A stretch of 64,000 nucleotides of DNA, from contig NZ_CP021109.1 of NCBI RefSeq assembly GCF_002119725.1, positions 4,278,001 to 4,342,000 of the forward strand, written 5' to 3'. The notes under the pieces are model-generated. The model was not told the DNA's origin and searched no databases. It saw nothing but the letters and a program-made list of their open reading frames with translations. Every line of letters starts with the position of its first letter. Positions within the stretch are counted from its first letter, which is position 1. Positions 26,641 to 34,467 of this stretch are shown here, piece after piece. The stretch is from Bordetella genomosp. 9 (GTDB lineage Bacteria; Pseudomonadota; Gammaproteobacteria; Burkholderiales; Burkholderiaceae_B). Both the position numbers and the translations under genes were made by a program.

Positions 26641-27570
26641 TTACACCCGGTCGATGATCTTTTCGCCGAACAGGCCCTGGGGCCGGAACAGCAGGAACAC
26701 CAGGGCCAGGACGTAGGCGAACCAGATCTCGATGCCGCCGCCCACCATCGGGCCCAGATAGACTTCCGACAATTTCTCGCCCACTCCGATGATGAGGCCG
26801 CCCAGAATCGCGCCGGGTATGGAGGTGAGCCCGCCCAGAATCACCACGGGCAGCGCGCGCAACGCGGCGGTGGCCAGCGTGAACTGGACGCCGAACTTGG
26901 ATCCCCAGATCACGCCGGCCACCAGCGCGACCAACCCGGCCACGCTCCAAACCACCACCCAGATTCGGTTCAACGGAATGCCGATGGACTGCGCCGCCTG
27001 ATGGTCGTCCGCCACCGCGCGCAAGGCCCGCCCCGTGCCGGTGAACTGGAAGAACAGCGCCAATGCCGCCACCAGCAAGGCTGCAATCACCGCCGCGGTC
27101 AGGTCCTCCAGATTGAGGAGCAAACCGCCTTCGAAGACGCGTTCCAGGATGATGGCGGGATCCTTCGGCATCCCGACGTTGACCGAATAGACCGAACTGC
27201 CGAAGGCCACCTGGCCGGCGCCGTCCAGGAAATAGCTGATGCCGAGCGTCGCCATCAGCAGCGTGGTCGCTTCCTGGTTCACCAGATGGCGCAGCACCAG
27301 CCGCTCCACCAGCACCGCCAGGCCGTACATCAACGCGGCGCTGACGATGAATGCCAGCACGTTGCCAAGCAGCGCGCTTTCAACGCCGAGCCATTGCGGG
27401 ATCCATTCGGAGAACCGGGCCATCGACAGCGCCGCCACAAGCACCATCGCGCCCTGTGCGAAATTGAACACCCCGGAGGCTTTGAAGATCAGCACGAAGC
27501 CCAGCCCGATCAGGGCGTACAGCATGCCGCTCATCAATCCGCCGAACAGCGTCTCCAGGAAAAAGCCCAT
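26641..27570 (-). CDS. livH: LivH-type ABC transporter permease
   Basis: 309 residues, largely hydrophobic (eight or so helices). LFGGLMSGMLYALIGLGFVLIFKASGVFNFAQGAMVLVAAL is the LivH N-terminal signature and GRALRAVADDHQAAQSIGIPLNRIWVVVWSVAGLVALVAGV is the cytoplasmic coupling loop. The ATG at 27570 has GGGAGG 4 nt upstream. Lies between livG and livM in the operon. Confidence 0.93.
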   Translation of the reverse strand: MGFFLETLFGGLMSGMLYALIGLGFVLIFKASGVFNFAQGAMVLVAALSMARFSEWIPQWLGVESALLGNVLAFIVSAALMYGLAVLVERLVLRHLVNQEATTLLMATLGISYFLDGAGQVAFGSSVYSVNVGMPKDPAIILERVFEGGLLLNLEDLTAAVIAALLVAALALFFQFTGTGRALRAVADDHQAAQSIGIPLNRIWVVVWSVAGLVALVAGVIWGSKFGVQFTLATAALRALPVVILGGLTSIPGAILGGLIIGVGEKLSEVYLGPMVGGGIEIWFAYVLALVFLLFRPQGLFGEKIIDRV

Positions 27571-27606
27571 CGCGCCTCCCCTTTGGGCCGGCAAGCCGGC
27601 CCCGCC

Positions 27607-28473
27607 TCAAGCCGATACGCCCAGATAGGCGCGCACCACTTCCTCGTTGGCCCGCACCTGAGCGGGGTCGCCGTCGCCGATCTTGCGGCCGTAGTCCAGC
27701 ACCACCACCCGGTCCGAGATATCCATCACCACGCCCATGTCGTGTTCGATCAGCACGATCGTGGTGCCGAACTCATCGTTCACATCCAGGATGAAACGGC
27801 ACATATCCTGCTTTTCCTCGATGTTCATGCCTGCCATGGGCTCGTCCAGCAGCAGCATGCGCGGCTCCATCGCCAGCGCCCGGCCCAGGTCCACCCGCTT
27901 CTGCAGGCCGTACGGCAGGCGCCCCACGGGCACTTTGCGGTAGGCCTGGATCTCCAGGAAATCGATGATGTTCTCGACGAACTCGCGGTGCCGGATCTCC
28001 TCGCGCGCCGCCGGACCGATGCGCAGGGCCTGCGCCAGCAGCCCGGACTTCATGCGCAGGTTGCGGCCCGTCATGATGTTGTCCAGCACGCTCATGCCCT
28101 TGAACAGCGCCAGGTTCTGGAAGGTGCGGGCGATGCCCATCTCGGCGGCCCGGCGGGGGGTCATGCGGGTGTACCGCTGGCCCTGGAAAACAATGGCCCC
28201 TTCCTGCGGCGTGTAGACGCCGTTGATGACGTTCAGCATGGAGCTCTTGCCGGCGCCGTTGGGTCCGATGATGGCGCGGATTTCGTGTTCGCGGACGTCG
28301 AACGATATGTCCGTCAGCGCCTTCACGCCGCCGAAGCGCAGCGAAATATTCTGCATATCGAGGATCACCCCGCCGACCCGCCTGGCGCGGTCGGGATGAT
28401 GGGCGGCCGCCGCCGGCGGCACGCTCAGCGGCGCCGTGGCGGCGGCTGCGGGAATGGCCGCCGTCAGACTCAT
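27607..28473 (-). CDS. livG: LivG-type ABC transporter ATP-binding protein
   Basis: 288 residues. Walker A GPNGAGKSS, the Q-loop in ARTFQNLALFKGMSVLDNIMTG, the LivG-type signature LPYGLQKRVDLGRALA (in place of canonical LSGGQ, usual for LivG), Walker B MLLLDEPMAGMN and switch His in LIEHDMGVVMDISD. An Ala/Pro-rich tail of ~35 residues precedes the ABC core (ILDMQNISLRFGG); the ATG at 28473 is the first reasonable start. Second gene of the operon, 37 nt after the AMP-dependent ligase. Confidence 0.92.
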   Translation of the reverse strand: MSLTAAIPAAAATAPLSVPPAAAAHHPDRARRVGGVILDMQNISLRFGGVKALTDISFDVREHEIRAIIGPNGAGKSSMLNVINGVYTPQEGAIVFQGQRYTRMTPRRAAEMGIARTFQNLALFKGMSVLDNIMTGRNLRMKSGLLAQALRIGPAAREEIRHREFVENIIDFLEIQAYRKVPVGRLPYGLQKRVDLGRALAMEPRMLLLDEPMAGMNIEEKQDMCRFILDVNDEFGTTIVLIEHDMGVVMDISDRVVVLDYGRKIGDGDPAQVRANEEVVRAYLGVSA

Positions 28474-28510
28474 CGTTGCGCTCCCGTCGCGGCGCCGGTC
28501 CGAACCGTCA

Positions 28511-30484
28511 TCACGCCGCCTTCCCGGCCACGGCCGGATAGACCCGCACCTCGCGTATCGGCAGCGTCGCTGCAATCCGCCCCACGCGCCCGTCTTCGAA
28601 TTTCACTTCCGTTTCCACATACTGCGACGGCCTGCCTTCGAACAAGGCGTCAACCAGGACCGCGTACTTCTGCGCGATGAAGGCGCGGCGCACCTTGCGC
28701 GTACGCGTCAGCTCGTCGTCGTCGGGATCCAGCTCCTTGTGCAGGATCAGGAATCGCCGCACCTGCGAAGCCGCCAGGCGCGCGTCGCGCGCAAGTTCGG
28801 CGTTGGCCTGCTCGACGCATTCGGCGATAAGCGCGTAGACCTCGGGCTTGCCTGCCAGGTCGGTATAGCCGGCGTAGGGCAGCCCGCGCCGCTCCGCCCA
28901 ATTGCCCACCGCTTCCAGATCGATGTTGACGAACGCGCATACCGCGTCGCGTCCCGCGCCGAACGCCACCGCTTCCTTGATGTATGGGAAAAACTTGAGT
29001 TTGTTCTCGATGTACTTCGGCGCGAACAGGCTGCCGTCGGCCAGCTTGCCGACGTCCTTGGCCCGGTCGATGATTTTGAGCTGCCCGTCGTCGTCCAGGA
29101 AGCCGGCGTCGCCGGTGTGGAACCAGCCTTCCCCGTCGCGCGCGGCCTGCGTGGCTTCCGGATTGCGGTAGTACTCCTTGAACAGTCCCGGGCTCTGCAC
29201 CAGGATCTCGCCGTTGTCGGCCACGCGGATGCGGACGCCCTCGACCGGCGGCCCGACCGTGTCCGGCCTGACGCGCCCGTCCGGTTGCACGCATACGAAG
29301 ACGGACGTCTCGGTGGACCCGTACAACTGCTTCAGGTTGATGCCGATCGAACGATAGAAGGCGAACAGGTCCGGGCCGATTGCCTCGCCCGCGGTATAGG
29401 CCACCCGCACGCGGCTCATGCCGAGCGCATTGCGCAGCGGGCCGTAGATCAGCACGTCGCCAAGCGCGTACAGCAGGCGGTCGCGCAGGCTCACCTGCTG
29501 GCCGTCAAGCAGACGCACGCCGACGCGCCGCGCCAACGCCATGCAGGACTGGAAAAGCCGGCGCTTGAGCAGTCCGGCGTCCTCCATGCGGATCAGCACA
29601 TGGGTGAGCAGGTCTTCGAGGATGCGCGGCGGGGCGAAGTAGTACGTCGGTCCGATGTCGCGCATATCGATGGCCACGGTGGCTGGCGACTCCGGGTGGT
29701 TGACGGTAAAGCCGGTGACCAGCAGCTGCGTATACGAGAACATGTTCTGTCCGATCCAAGCCGGCGGCAGATAGGCCAGCACGTCCTCGCGGTCGGTCAG
29801 CTTCTCCATGCGCTCGATGGCCCGCGCACGGTCGATCAGGGCGGCATGGGTCAGCACCACGCCCTTGGGCTTGCCCGTGGTGCCGGACGTGTAGAACATG
29901 GCCGCGGTTTGCTCCGGCCGCACGGCGCGCGCGCTGCGCTCGAAAAAGGCGGGGTCGCGCGCGGCAGCCTGCGCGCCTTGGCGCAGCAGCTCATCGAAAG
30001 ACATCAGCAGCGCATCGGTGTAATGGCGCAGTCCGCGCGGATCGTCGTAGACGACGTGGCGCAGGTCGGGACACTGCTCGCGGATCTCGAGCATCTTGTC
30101 CACCTGTTCCTGGTCTTCCGCGATCACCACGCGGATCGCCGCATCGCGCAGGACGAAGGCCATTTCCTGTGCCACAGCGTCCTGGTAAAGCGGCACCGGT
30201 ATGGCGCCCAGGCATTGCGCGGCCATCATGGCGATGTACAGCCGGGGGCGGTTTTCCCCCACTACGGCGACATGATCGCCCTGGGCCACGCCCAGCGCCG
30301 CCAGCCCGTGCACGACATGGCTGGCCAGGCTGGCTACCTGCGACCAGGTCAGGGTCTGCCAGATGCCCAGGTCTTTTTCCCGGATGGCCGGACGGTCGCC
30401 GCGCTGGCGCGCGTGTCCGAGCAGCAGGGCGGGAAAGGTGTCCGCCGCCGGCCCGGGCGAGGGTGCGGGCTGGGATTGCGCCAC
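28511..30484 (-). CDS. AMP-dependent long-chain-type acyl-CoA ligase
   Basis: 657 residues, adenylate-forming (ANL) enzyme converting a carboxylic acid to its CoA thioester. The P-loop YTSGTTGKPKG, the A5 motif QLYGSTETS, the Asp of GWFHTGDAGFLDDDG and the A10-type region FAPKYIENKLK are present. The size and insert near GPTYYFAPPRILEDLL match the long-chain FadD15-like branch. The GTG start at 30484 has AGGAGACAAC before it; an in-frame ATG at 30508 with GGGAG upstream is the alternative. First gene of the liv-type operon, divergent from the Crp-like regulator. Likely role: activation of an acid imported by the downstream ABC system (inference). Confidence 0.88.
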   Translation of the reverse strand: MAQSQPAPSPGPAADTFPALLLGHARQRGDRPAIREKDLGIWQTLTWSQVASLASHVVHGLAALGVAQGDHVAVVGENRPRLYIAMMAAQCLGAIPVPLYQDAVAQEMAFVLRDAAIRVVIAEDQEQVDKMLEIREQCPDLRHVVYDDPRGLRHYTDALLMSFDELLRQGAQAAARDPAFFERSARAVRPEQTAAMFYTSGTTGKPKGVVLTHAALIDRARAIERMEKLTDREDVLAYLPPAWIGQNMFSYTQLLVTGFTVNHPESPATVAIDMRDIGPTYYFAPPRILEDLLTHVLIRMEDAGLLKRRLFQSCMALARRVGVRLLDGQQVSLRDRLLYALGDVLIYGPLRNALGMSRVRVAYTAGEAIGPDLFAFYRSIGINLKQLYGSTETSVFVCVQPDGRVRPDTVGPPVEGVRIRVADNGEILVQSPGLFKEYYRNPEATQAARDGEGWFHTGDAGFLDDDGQLKIIDRAKDVGKLADGSLFAPKYIENKLKFFPYIKEAVAFGAGRDAVCAFVNIDLEAVGNWAERRGLPYAGYTDLAGKPEVYALIAECVEQANAELARDARLAASQVRRFLILHKELDPDDDELTRTRKVRRAFIAQKYAVLVDALFEGRPSQYVETEVKFEDGRVGRIAATLPIREVRVYPAVAGKAA

Positions 30485-30614
30485 GTTGTCTCCTGTTGGG
30501 TTCCGCATTCGGCTCCCGTGCCTGGCGCTGGGAGCCTGCATTCGAGCCTGCGGACCGCGCGTTATCGCTGCGCTTTCATGTGCGCTTAAGGTATAAGCTT
30601 GCATCGGACCCGAC

Positions 30615-30630
30615 TGTCGCATTCGCGACA
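30615..30630. promoter_or_regulatory. Crp/Fnr-type palindromic operator candidate
   Basis: TGTCG-CATTCG-CGACA. Its half-sites and 6-bp spacing follow the Crp/Fnr pattern TGTGA-N6-TCACA with altered inner bases. It sits 38 bp before the crp-like gene and upstream of the minus-strand ligase/liv operon, so one bound dimer could control both. Confidence 0.6.
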
Positions 30631-30668
30631 ATCCACACCGATATAGGGGCAAGTAGGGGTATATCCCG

Positions 30669-31340
30669 ATGCAGGTGACCGACGCCTTGCAATTGTCCGC
30701 CGCCTGGTTCCGGCTGCTGACGCCGGACGAACAGGCGCGCGTGGTCAAGGACCTGACGGTGCAGCACACGCCGGCGGGCGCCATCGTCGAACGCAAGGGC
30801 GAGCTGGCGCAGGCCTGGATCGGCGTGCTCGCCGGCCTGGTAAAGGTGTCGGTGGGCAACGCGGAGGGCAAGATGGCCTCGCTCACCGGCGTTCCGGCCG
30901 GCGGCTGGATCGGCGAAGGGTCTCTTTTGAAGCGCGAGGCGCGCAAATACGATGTAGTGGCCTTGCGCGACTCCGTCATCGCCCGTCTGCCGGCCGCCAC
31001 CTTCGAAGCCCTGCTCGACAGCAGCATCCCTTTCAACCGCTATCTGCTGGACCAGTTGAACGAACGCGTGGCGCAGTTCATCGGCAAGGCGGAAAACGAC
31101 CGCCTGCTGGATGCCGAAGCGCGCGTCGCGCGCTGCCTGGCGGAGCTGTTCAATCCGCTCCTGTACCCCGGCATGGGGCTGCGTCTGAGCATCACGCAGG
31201 AAGAAGTGGGCTACCTGGCGCGGGTATCGCGCCAGCGAGCCAACCAGGCGCTGCGCACGCTGGAGAACGCGGGCCTTTTGAAGGTGGAGTATCGCGGCGT
31301 GCGGGTGATCGACCTGGAAGGGCTGAAGAACTACGGCTAG
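30669..31340 (+). CDS. Crp/Fnr-family transcriptional regulator
   Basis: 223 residues. A cyclic-nucleotide-binding-like beta-barrel (about 20-115) and long dimer helix (~118-150) are followed by a C-terminal winged HTH (SITQEEVGYLARVSRQRANQALRTLENAGLLKVEYRGVRVIDLEGL). No Cys cluster like Fnr. The residues that clasp cAMP in E. coli Crp (Arg/Ser in the phosphate cassette) are not obvious, so the ligand is unknown. Divergently transcribed from the acyl-CoA ligase/liv operon with a matching palindrome between, so it most likely controls that operon and itself. Confidence 0.85.
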   Translation: MQVTDALQLSAAWFRLLTPDEQARVVKDLTVQHTPAGAIVERKGELAQAWIGVLAGLVKVSVGNAEGKMASLTGVPAGGWIGEGSLLKREARKYDVVALRDSVIARLPAATFEALLDSSIPFNRYLLDQLNERVAQFIGKAENDRLLDAEARVARCLAELFNPLLYPGMGLRLSITQEEVGYLARVSRQRANQALRTLENAGLLKVEYRGVRVIDLEGLKNYG

Positions 31341-31390
31341 GGTCTGTGCATCGCGGGAAGGACGACGCGCTGGCGCCGGGCCGGAGCGCT

Positions 31391-32014
31391 TCAGATGGCG
31401 CGCGTGAGCAGGCGCCACGCCAGCGCCGCCATCACAATCGCGACGCCGCCGTCCAGCACCCGCCATGCGCGGGGATCGCGGAAGACCGGGCGCAGCAGCC
31501 GCGCGCCGCCGCCCAGGGTCAGCAGCCAGAAAATACTGGCCGCCACCACGCCAAGCGCATAGGCTGGCGCGTGCTCGCCGAAGGCCTGCGCGAGCGACGC
31601 GATCAACACGATGTCCAGCCAGAAGTGCGGGTTGATGAGAGTGAACCCCAGCGCCGCCAGCATCGCCGCGCCCCGAGTGGCCGCCGCCTGGCTGGCGGGC
31701 GCCAGGCCGTCGCCGCGCGCCCAGGCGCGCAAGGCGGAACGCGCGGCGTAGGCGGCCAGGAAAGCTGCGCCGGCCCACGTCATCGCCGGCACCAGCCACG
31801 GGGCGGTCGCTGCCAGGTGGCGCCAGGCCAGCACGCTGGCGCAAATGCAGACGGCGTCCGCCGCGGCGCAAACGGCCAGCACGCTGCCGATGTGGGCGCG
31901 CTGCAGCCCCTGCCGCAGGATGAAGGCGCTCTGCGCCCCCACGGCGGCGAACAGGCCCATGCCGGTGGCCAGGCCCGACATCCAGGGAGAGAAAAAGTCG
32001 AATGCGGCGTTCAT
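31391..32014 (-). CDS. argO: LysE/ArgO-family basic amino-acid exporter
   Basis: 207 residues with six hydrophobic helices, the LysE/ArgO fold. MGLFAAVGAQSAFILRQGLQRAHIGSVLAVCAAADAVCI and GFTLINPHFWLDIVLI are hallmark segments; Asn-Pro-His in the latter is typical of ArgO. It should export arginine or lysine across the inner membrane. Divergent from an ArgP-type regulator, with a palindromic operator between, the standard arrangement for ArgP-activated argO. Confidence 0.92.
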   Translation of the reverse strand: MNAAFDFFSPWMSGLATGMGLFAAVGAQSAFILRQGLQRAHIGSVLAVCAAADAVCICASVLAWRHLAATAPWLVPAMTWAGAAFLAAYAARSALRAWARGDGLAPASQAAATRGAAMLAALGFTLINPHFWLDIVLIASLAQAFGEHAPAYALGVVAASIFWLLTLGGGARLLRPVFRDPRAWRVLDGGVAIVMAALAWRLLTRAI

Positions 32015-32070
32015 GATGGCGGCATTCTCACTTGCAGCCGATATAAAGAACAGCTAATTTCACTAACGCG

Positions 32071-32089
32071 TATTTAGCGCGGCTAAATA
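32071..32089. promoter_or_regulatory. ArgP operator candidate
   Basis: TATTTAGC-GCG-GCTAAATA, an almost fully symmetric 19-bp palindrome with perfect 8-bp arms, in the 112-bp argO/argP gap. It fits a LysR-type recognition site and lies directly upstream of a possible argO promoter (TTAGTG, then TATATC on the minus strand). Confidence 0.7.
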
Positions 32090-32126
32090 CCTTCCAGCGC
32101 CTTCACAACAACCTGGACCCGCTTGC

Positions 32127-33038
32127 ATGAACCTGGATCACGCCCAATTGCGCGCCCTCGCCGCGGTCGTGCGCGAGGGCAGCTTCGAGCGCGCCGCCGC
32201 GGCGCTGCACGTCACGCCGTCGGCAGTCTCGCAGCGGATCAAGGCGCTGGAAGACCGCGTCGGGCGCCTGCTCGTGCAGCGGACATCTCCCGCCACGGCG
32301 ACGCCCGACGGCCGCGTTCTCGTCCAATTGGCGGAACAGGCGGCATTGCTGGAGCACGATGCGCTGAACCGGCTCGGCGTGGCCGAAGACACACCCCGGG
32401 CGACGTTGCCGGTCGCCGTCAACCACGACAGCCTGGAGACCTGGTTCATGGACGCCGCCATCGGCTTTGCCGCGCGCACCCGCGCCACCCTGGACCTGCG
32501 CGCGGAAGACCAGGACCATACCGCCGAGCTTCTGCGCAGCGGCGCGGTGATGGGCGCGGTCACCACGCTGGCCGAGCCGGTGCAGGGCTGCCGTTTGCAC
32601 GCGCTTGGCAGCATGCGCTACGCGGCCACCTGCAGCCCGGAATTCCATCGACGCTACTTCTCGGGCGGCGTCAACGCGCAATCGCTGGCCGCCGCGCCGG
32701 TGCTCGTCTACAACCGCAAGGACGCGCTGCAGGGCCGGTTCGCACGACGCATCATGCGCGGCGCGCCGTGGCAACCCCCGGTGTGGTGGCTGCCATCGGC
32801 GCGCGCCTTCGTGCGGGCGTCGCTGGCCGGCCTGGGTTGGACCATGAATCCGCTGCCCCTGGTCCAGGCGGATCTGGACGCGGGCAGGCTGGTGCTGCTG
32901 CGCGCCCGCGCTTTCGAGGACACGCCGTTGTACTGGCAGCATTGGCGCGTGGCATCGGACACCATGTCGGCCCTGACGGATGCGGTACTCGACGCTGCGC
33001 GTGGGTTGATCCGCCGGCGCGGCACGGGGGCTGAGTAA
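32127..33038 (+). CDS. argP: LysR-family regulator ArgP (IciA-like)
   Basis: 303 residues. N-terminal winged HTH (about 2-60: LRALAAVVREGSFERAAAALHVTPSAVSQRIKALEDRVGRLLVQR) and C-terminal periplasmic-binding-like effector domain. The RTSPATATPDGRVLVQLAEQ stretch and the VNHDSLETWFMDA start of the effector domain are specific to ArgP. It activates argO in response to arginine and is antagonised by lysine in E. coli; the same logic is inferred here. Confidence 0.93.
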   Translation: MNLDHAQLRALAAVVREGSFERAAAALHVTPSAVSQRIKALEDRVGRLLVQRTSPATATPDGRVLVQLAEQAALLEHDALNRLGVAEDTPRATLPVAVNHDSLETWFMDAAIGFAARTRATLDLRAEDQDHTAELLRSGAVMGAVTTLAEPVQGCRLHALGSMRYAATCSPEFHRRYFSGGVNAQSLAAAPVLVYNRKDALQGRFARRIMRGAPWQPPVWWLPSARAFVRASLAGLGWTMNPLPLVQADLDAGRLVLLRARAFEDTPLYWQHWRVASDTMSALTDAVLDAARGLIRRRGTGAE

Positions 33039-33122
33039 ACTAGGCGCCGGCTTCCCGCCGCTGCGCCGGTCGCGGCCCCATCGAAGCCGTTGGCATACGG
33101 TTCACTTGTACTGGAGACTCGC

Positions 33123-33629
33123 ATGACGTTTTCCCGCCTGGCCCTGGGGGCCGCTGTCCTGGCCTTTCACGGCGCCGTCTGGGCGCACGACTACACGGCC
33201 GGCGACATTGCGCTGGACGATCTATGGGTGCGGGCCACCGCGCCCGGACAAACCGCGGGCGGCGGCTACATGACGATCCAGAACCAGGGCAAGGACGGCG
33301 ATCAGCTCATTGCCGTCAAGTCGGACGCGGCGGCCAGCGTCAGCGTCCACCAGACCGTCACCAGCAACGGGGTTTCGACCATGCGGGAGGCGGAGGGCGG
33401 CGTGCCGATTCCCGGGCACGGCAAGGTCGTGTTCGCGCCGGGCGGCTATCACATCATGTTCATGAAGCTGAAAGCCCCCTTCAAGGAGGGCATGGAGATC
33501 CCCGCCACGCTGAGCTTCCGCCATGCCGGCGACGTGCAGGTCAAATTCAAGGTACAGCCGCTGACCTACAAGGCGCCCGCGATGAGCGGATCCATGCATG
33601 GCATGGACATGGGCGCGCACAAGCACTGA
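33123..33629 (+). CDS. PCu(A)C periplasmic copper chaperone
   Basis: 168 residues. A signal peptide ends near VWA-HD (~21). The mature protein has the DUF461/PCuAC cupredoxin-like fold and the Met/His copper motif (MTIQN; VSVHQTV; MREAEGG; GHGKVVFAPGGYHIMFM). It hands Cu(I) to the CuA centre of cytochrome c oxidase. The C-terminus is an extra Met/His-rich tail (MSGSMHGMDMGAHKH), a likely second copper site. The usual SCO-type partner is not adjacent. 84 bp downstream of argP; its stop is 13 bp from the yggS stop. Confidence 0.9.
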   Translation: MTFSRLALGAAVLAFHGAVWAHDYTAGDIALDDLWVRATAPGQTAGGGYMTIQNQGKDGDQLIAVKSDAAASVSVHQTVTSNGVSTMREAEGGVPIPGHGKVVFAPGGYHIMFMKLKAPFKEGMEIPATLSFRHAGDVQVKFKVQPLTYKAPAMSGSMHGMDMGAHKH

Positions 33630-33642
33630 TCTGGCACGACGC

Positions 33643-34368
33643 CTAGGTCGCGGCGGCCGGTCCGTAATCGCGCGCGCCGAACAGCGCGCTGCCGATGCGG
33701 ACTTCGGTGGAGCCTTCTTCGATGGCCAGCTCGAAGTCGCCGCTCATGCCCATGGACAGCCGCGACATCTCCACGCCTTGCACGGCTTCGTCGCGCAGGC
33801 GGTCGCGCCAGGTGCGCAGTGCACGAAAACAGGCCCGCACCGCCTGCGCATCGGCGGAATTGACGGCCAGGGTCATCAAGCCGCGCACGCGCAGCGCGGG
33901 ATGATCGCGCGCCACCGCGCGCACGAAACCCGGCAATTCCGCCGGATCCAGGCCGAACTTGCTGGGTTCCGGCGACGTTTTCACCTGCACCAGAACGTCC
34001 AGCGTCCGCCCTTCCTGCTGCAGCCGGCGGTCCAGCGCCTGCGCAAGATCCAGGCGGTCCAGCGATTGGACTTCCGCCGCCAGCCGGGCGGCGTCCTTGG
34101 CCTTGTTGGTCTGCAGATGGCCGATCACCACCCAATCGATCGGCAGATCGGCCAGCGCACCGGCCTTGTCCCGGACTTCCTGCATCCTGCTCTCGCCGAA
34201 ACGGCGCAGACCGAGCGCGGCCGCCTCGCGGATGCGATCGGTCCCGAAGGTCTTGCTGACGGGCAGCAAGGCGACTTCGGCGGGATCGCGGCCGGCGCGG
34301 CGGCAGGCCGCGGCGATGCGGGATTGCAGGTCGGCCAGGCGGCTGGCCAGGGTATCGGAGACGGACAT
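33643..34368 (-). CDS. YggS/PLPBP-family pyridoxal phosphate homeostasis protein
   Basis: 241 residues. PLP-binding TIM barrel without known enzymatic activity that buffers vitamin B6. LLPVSKTFGTD holds the PLP lysine (about residue 39), with FGESRMQEVRDK, VIGHLQTNKAKDA and LSMGMSGDFELAIEEGSTEVRIGSALFG as YggS signatures. Start: the ATG at 34368 has GAAGAG upstream; an in-frame TTG 21 bp before it is less likely. It diverges from the aminotransferase gene. Confidence 0.93.
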   Translation of the reverse strand: MSVSDTLASRLADLQSRIAAACRRAGRDPAEVALLPVSKTFGTDRIREAAALGLRRFGESRMQEVRDKAGALADLPIDWVVIGHLQTNKAKDAARLAAEVQSLDRLDLAQALDRRLQQEGRTLDVLVQVKTSPEPSKFGLDPAELPGFVRAVARDHPALRVRGLMTLAVNSADAQAVRACFRALRTWRDRLRDEAVQGVEMSRLSMGMSGDFELAIEEGSTEVRIGSALFGARDYGPAAAT

Positions 34369-34467
34369 TGCAAACTCTTCGGACGCCAACAGGCGCTAGT
34401 TTAGAATCTCCCGGCATCCGGCCCGCTCCCTGCAGCGGCATCTCGCACCTCGAACCAGGCGTCCATC

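Noticed and set aside
25882..28680. Plus-strand open frame of 932 codons antisense to the liv operon
   Set aside because: Composition is dominated by His, Gln, Asp and Arg as expected for the antisense of hydrophobic permease genes; the minus strand holds five clear transporter and ligase genes.
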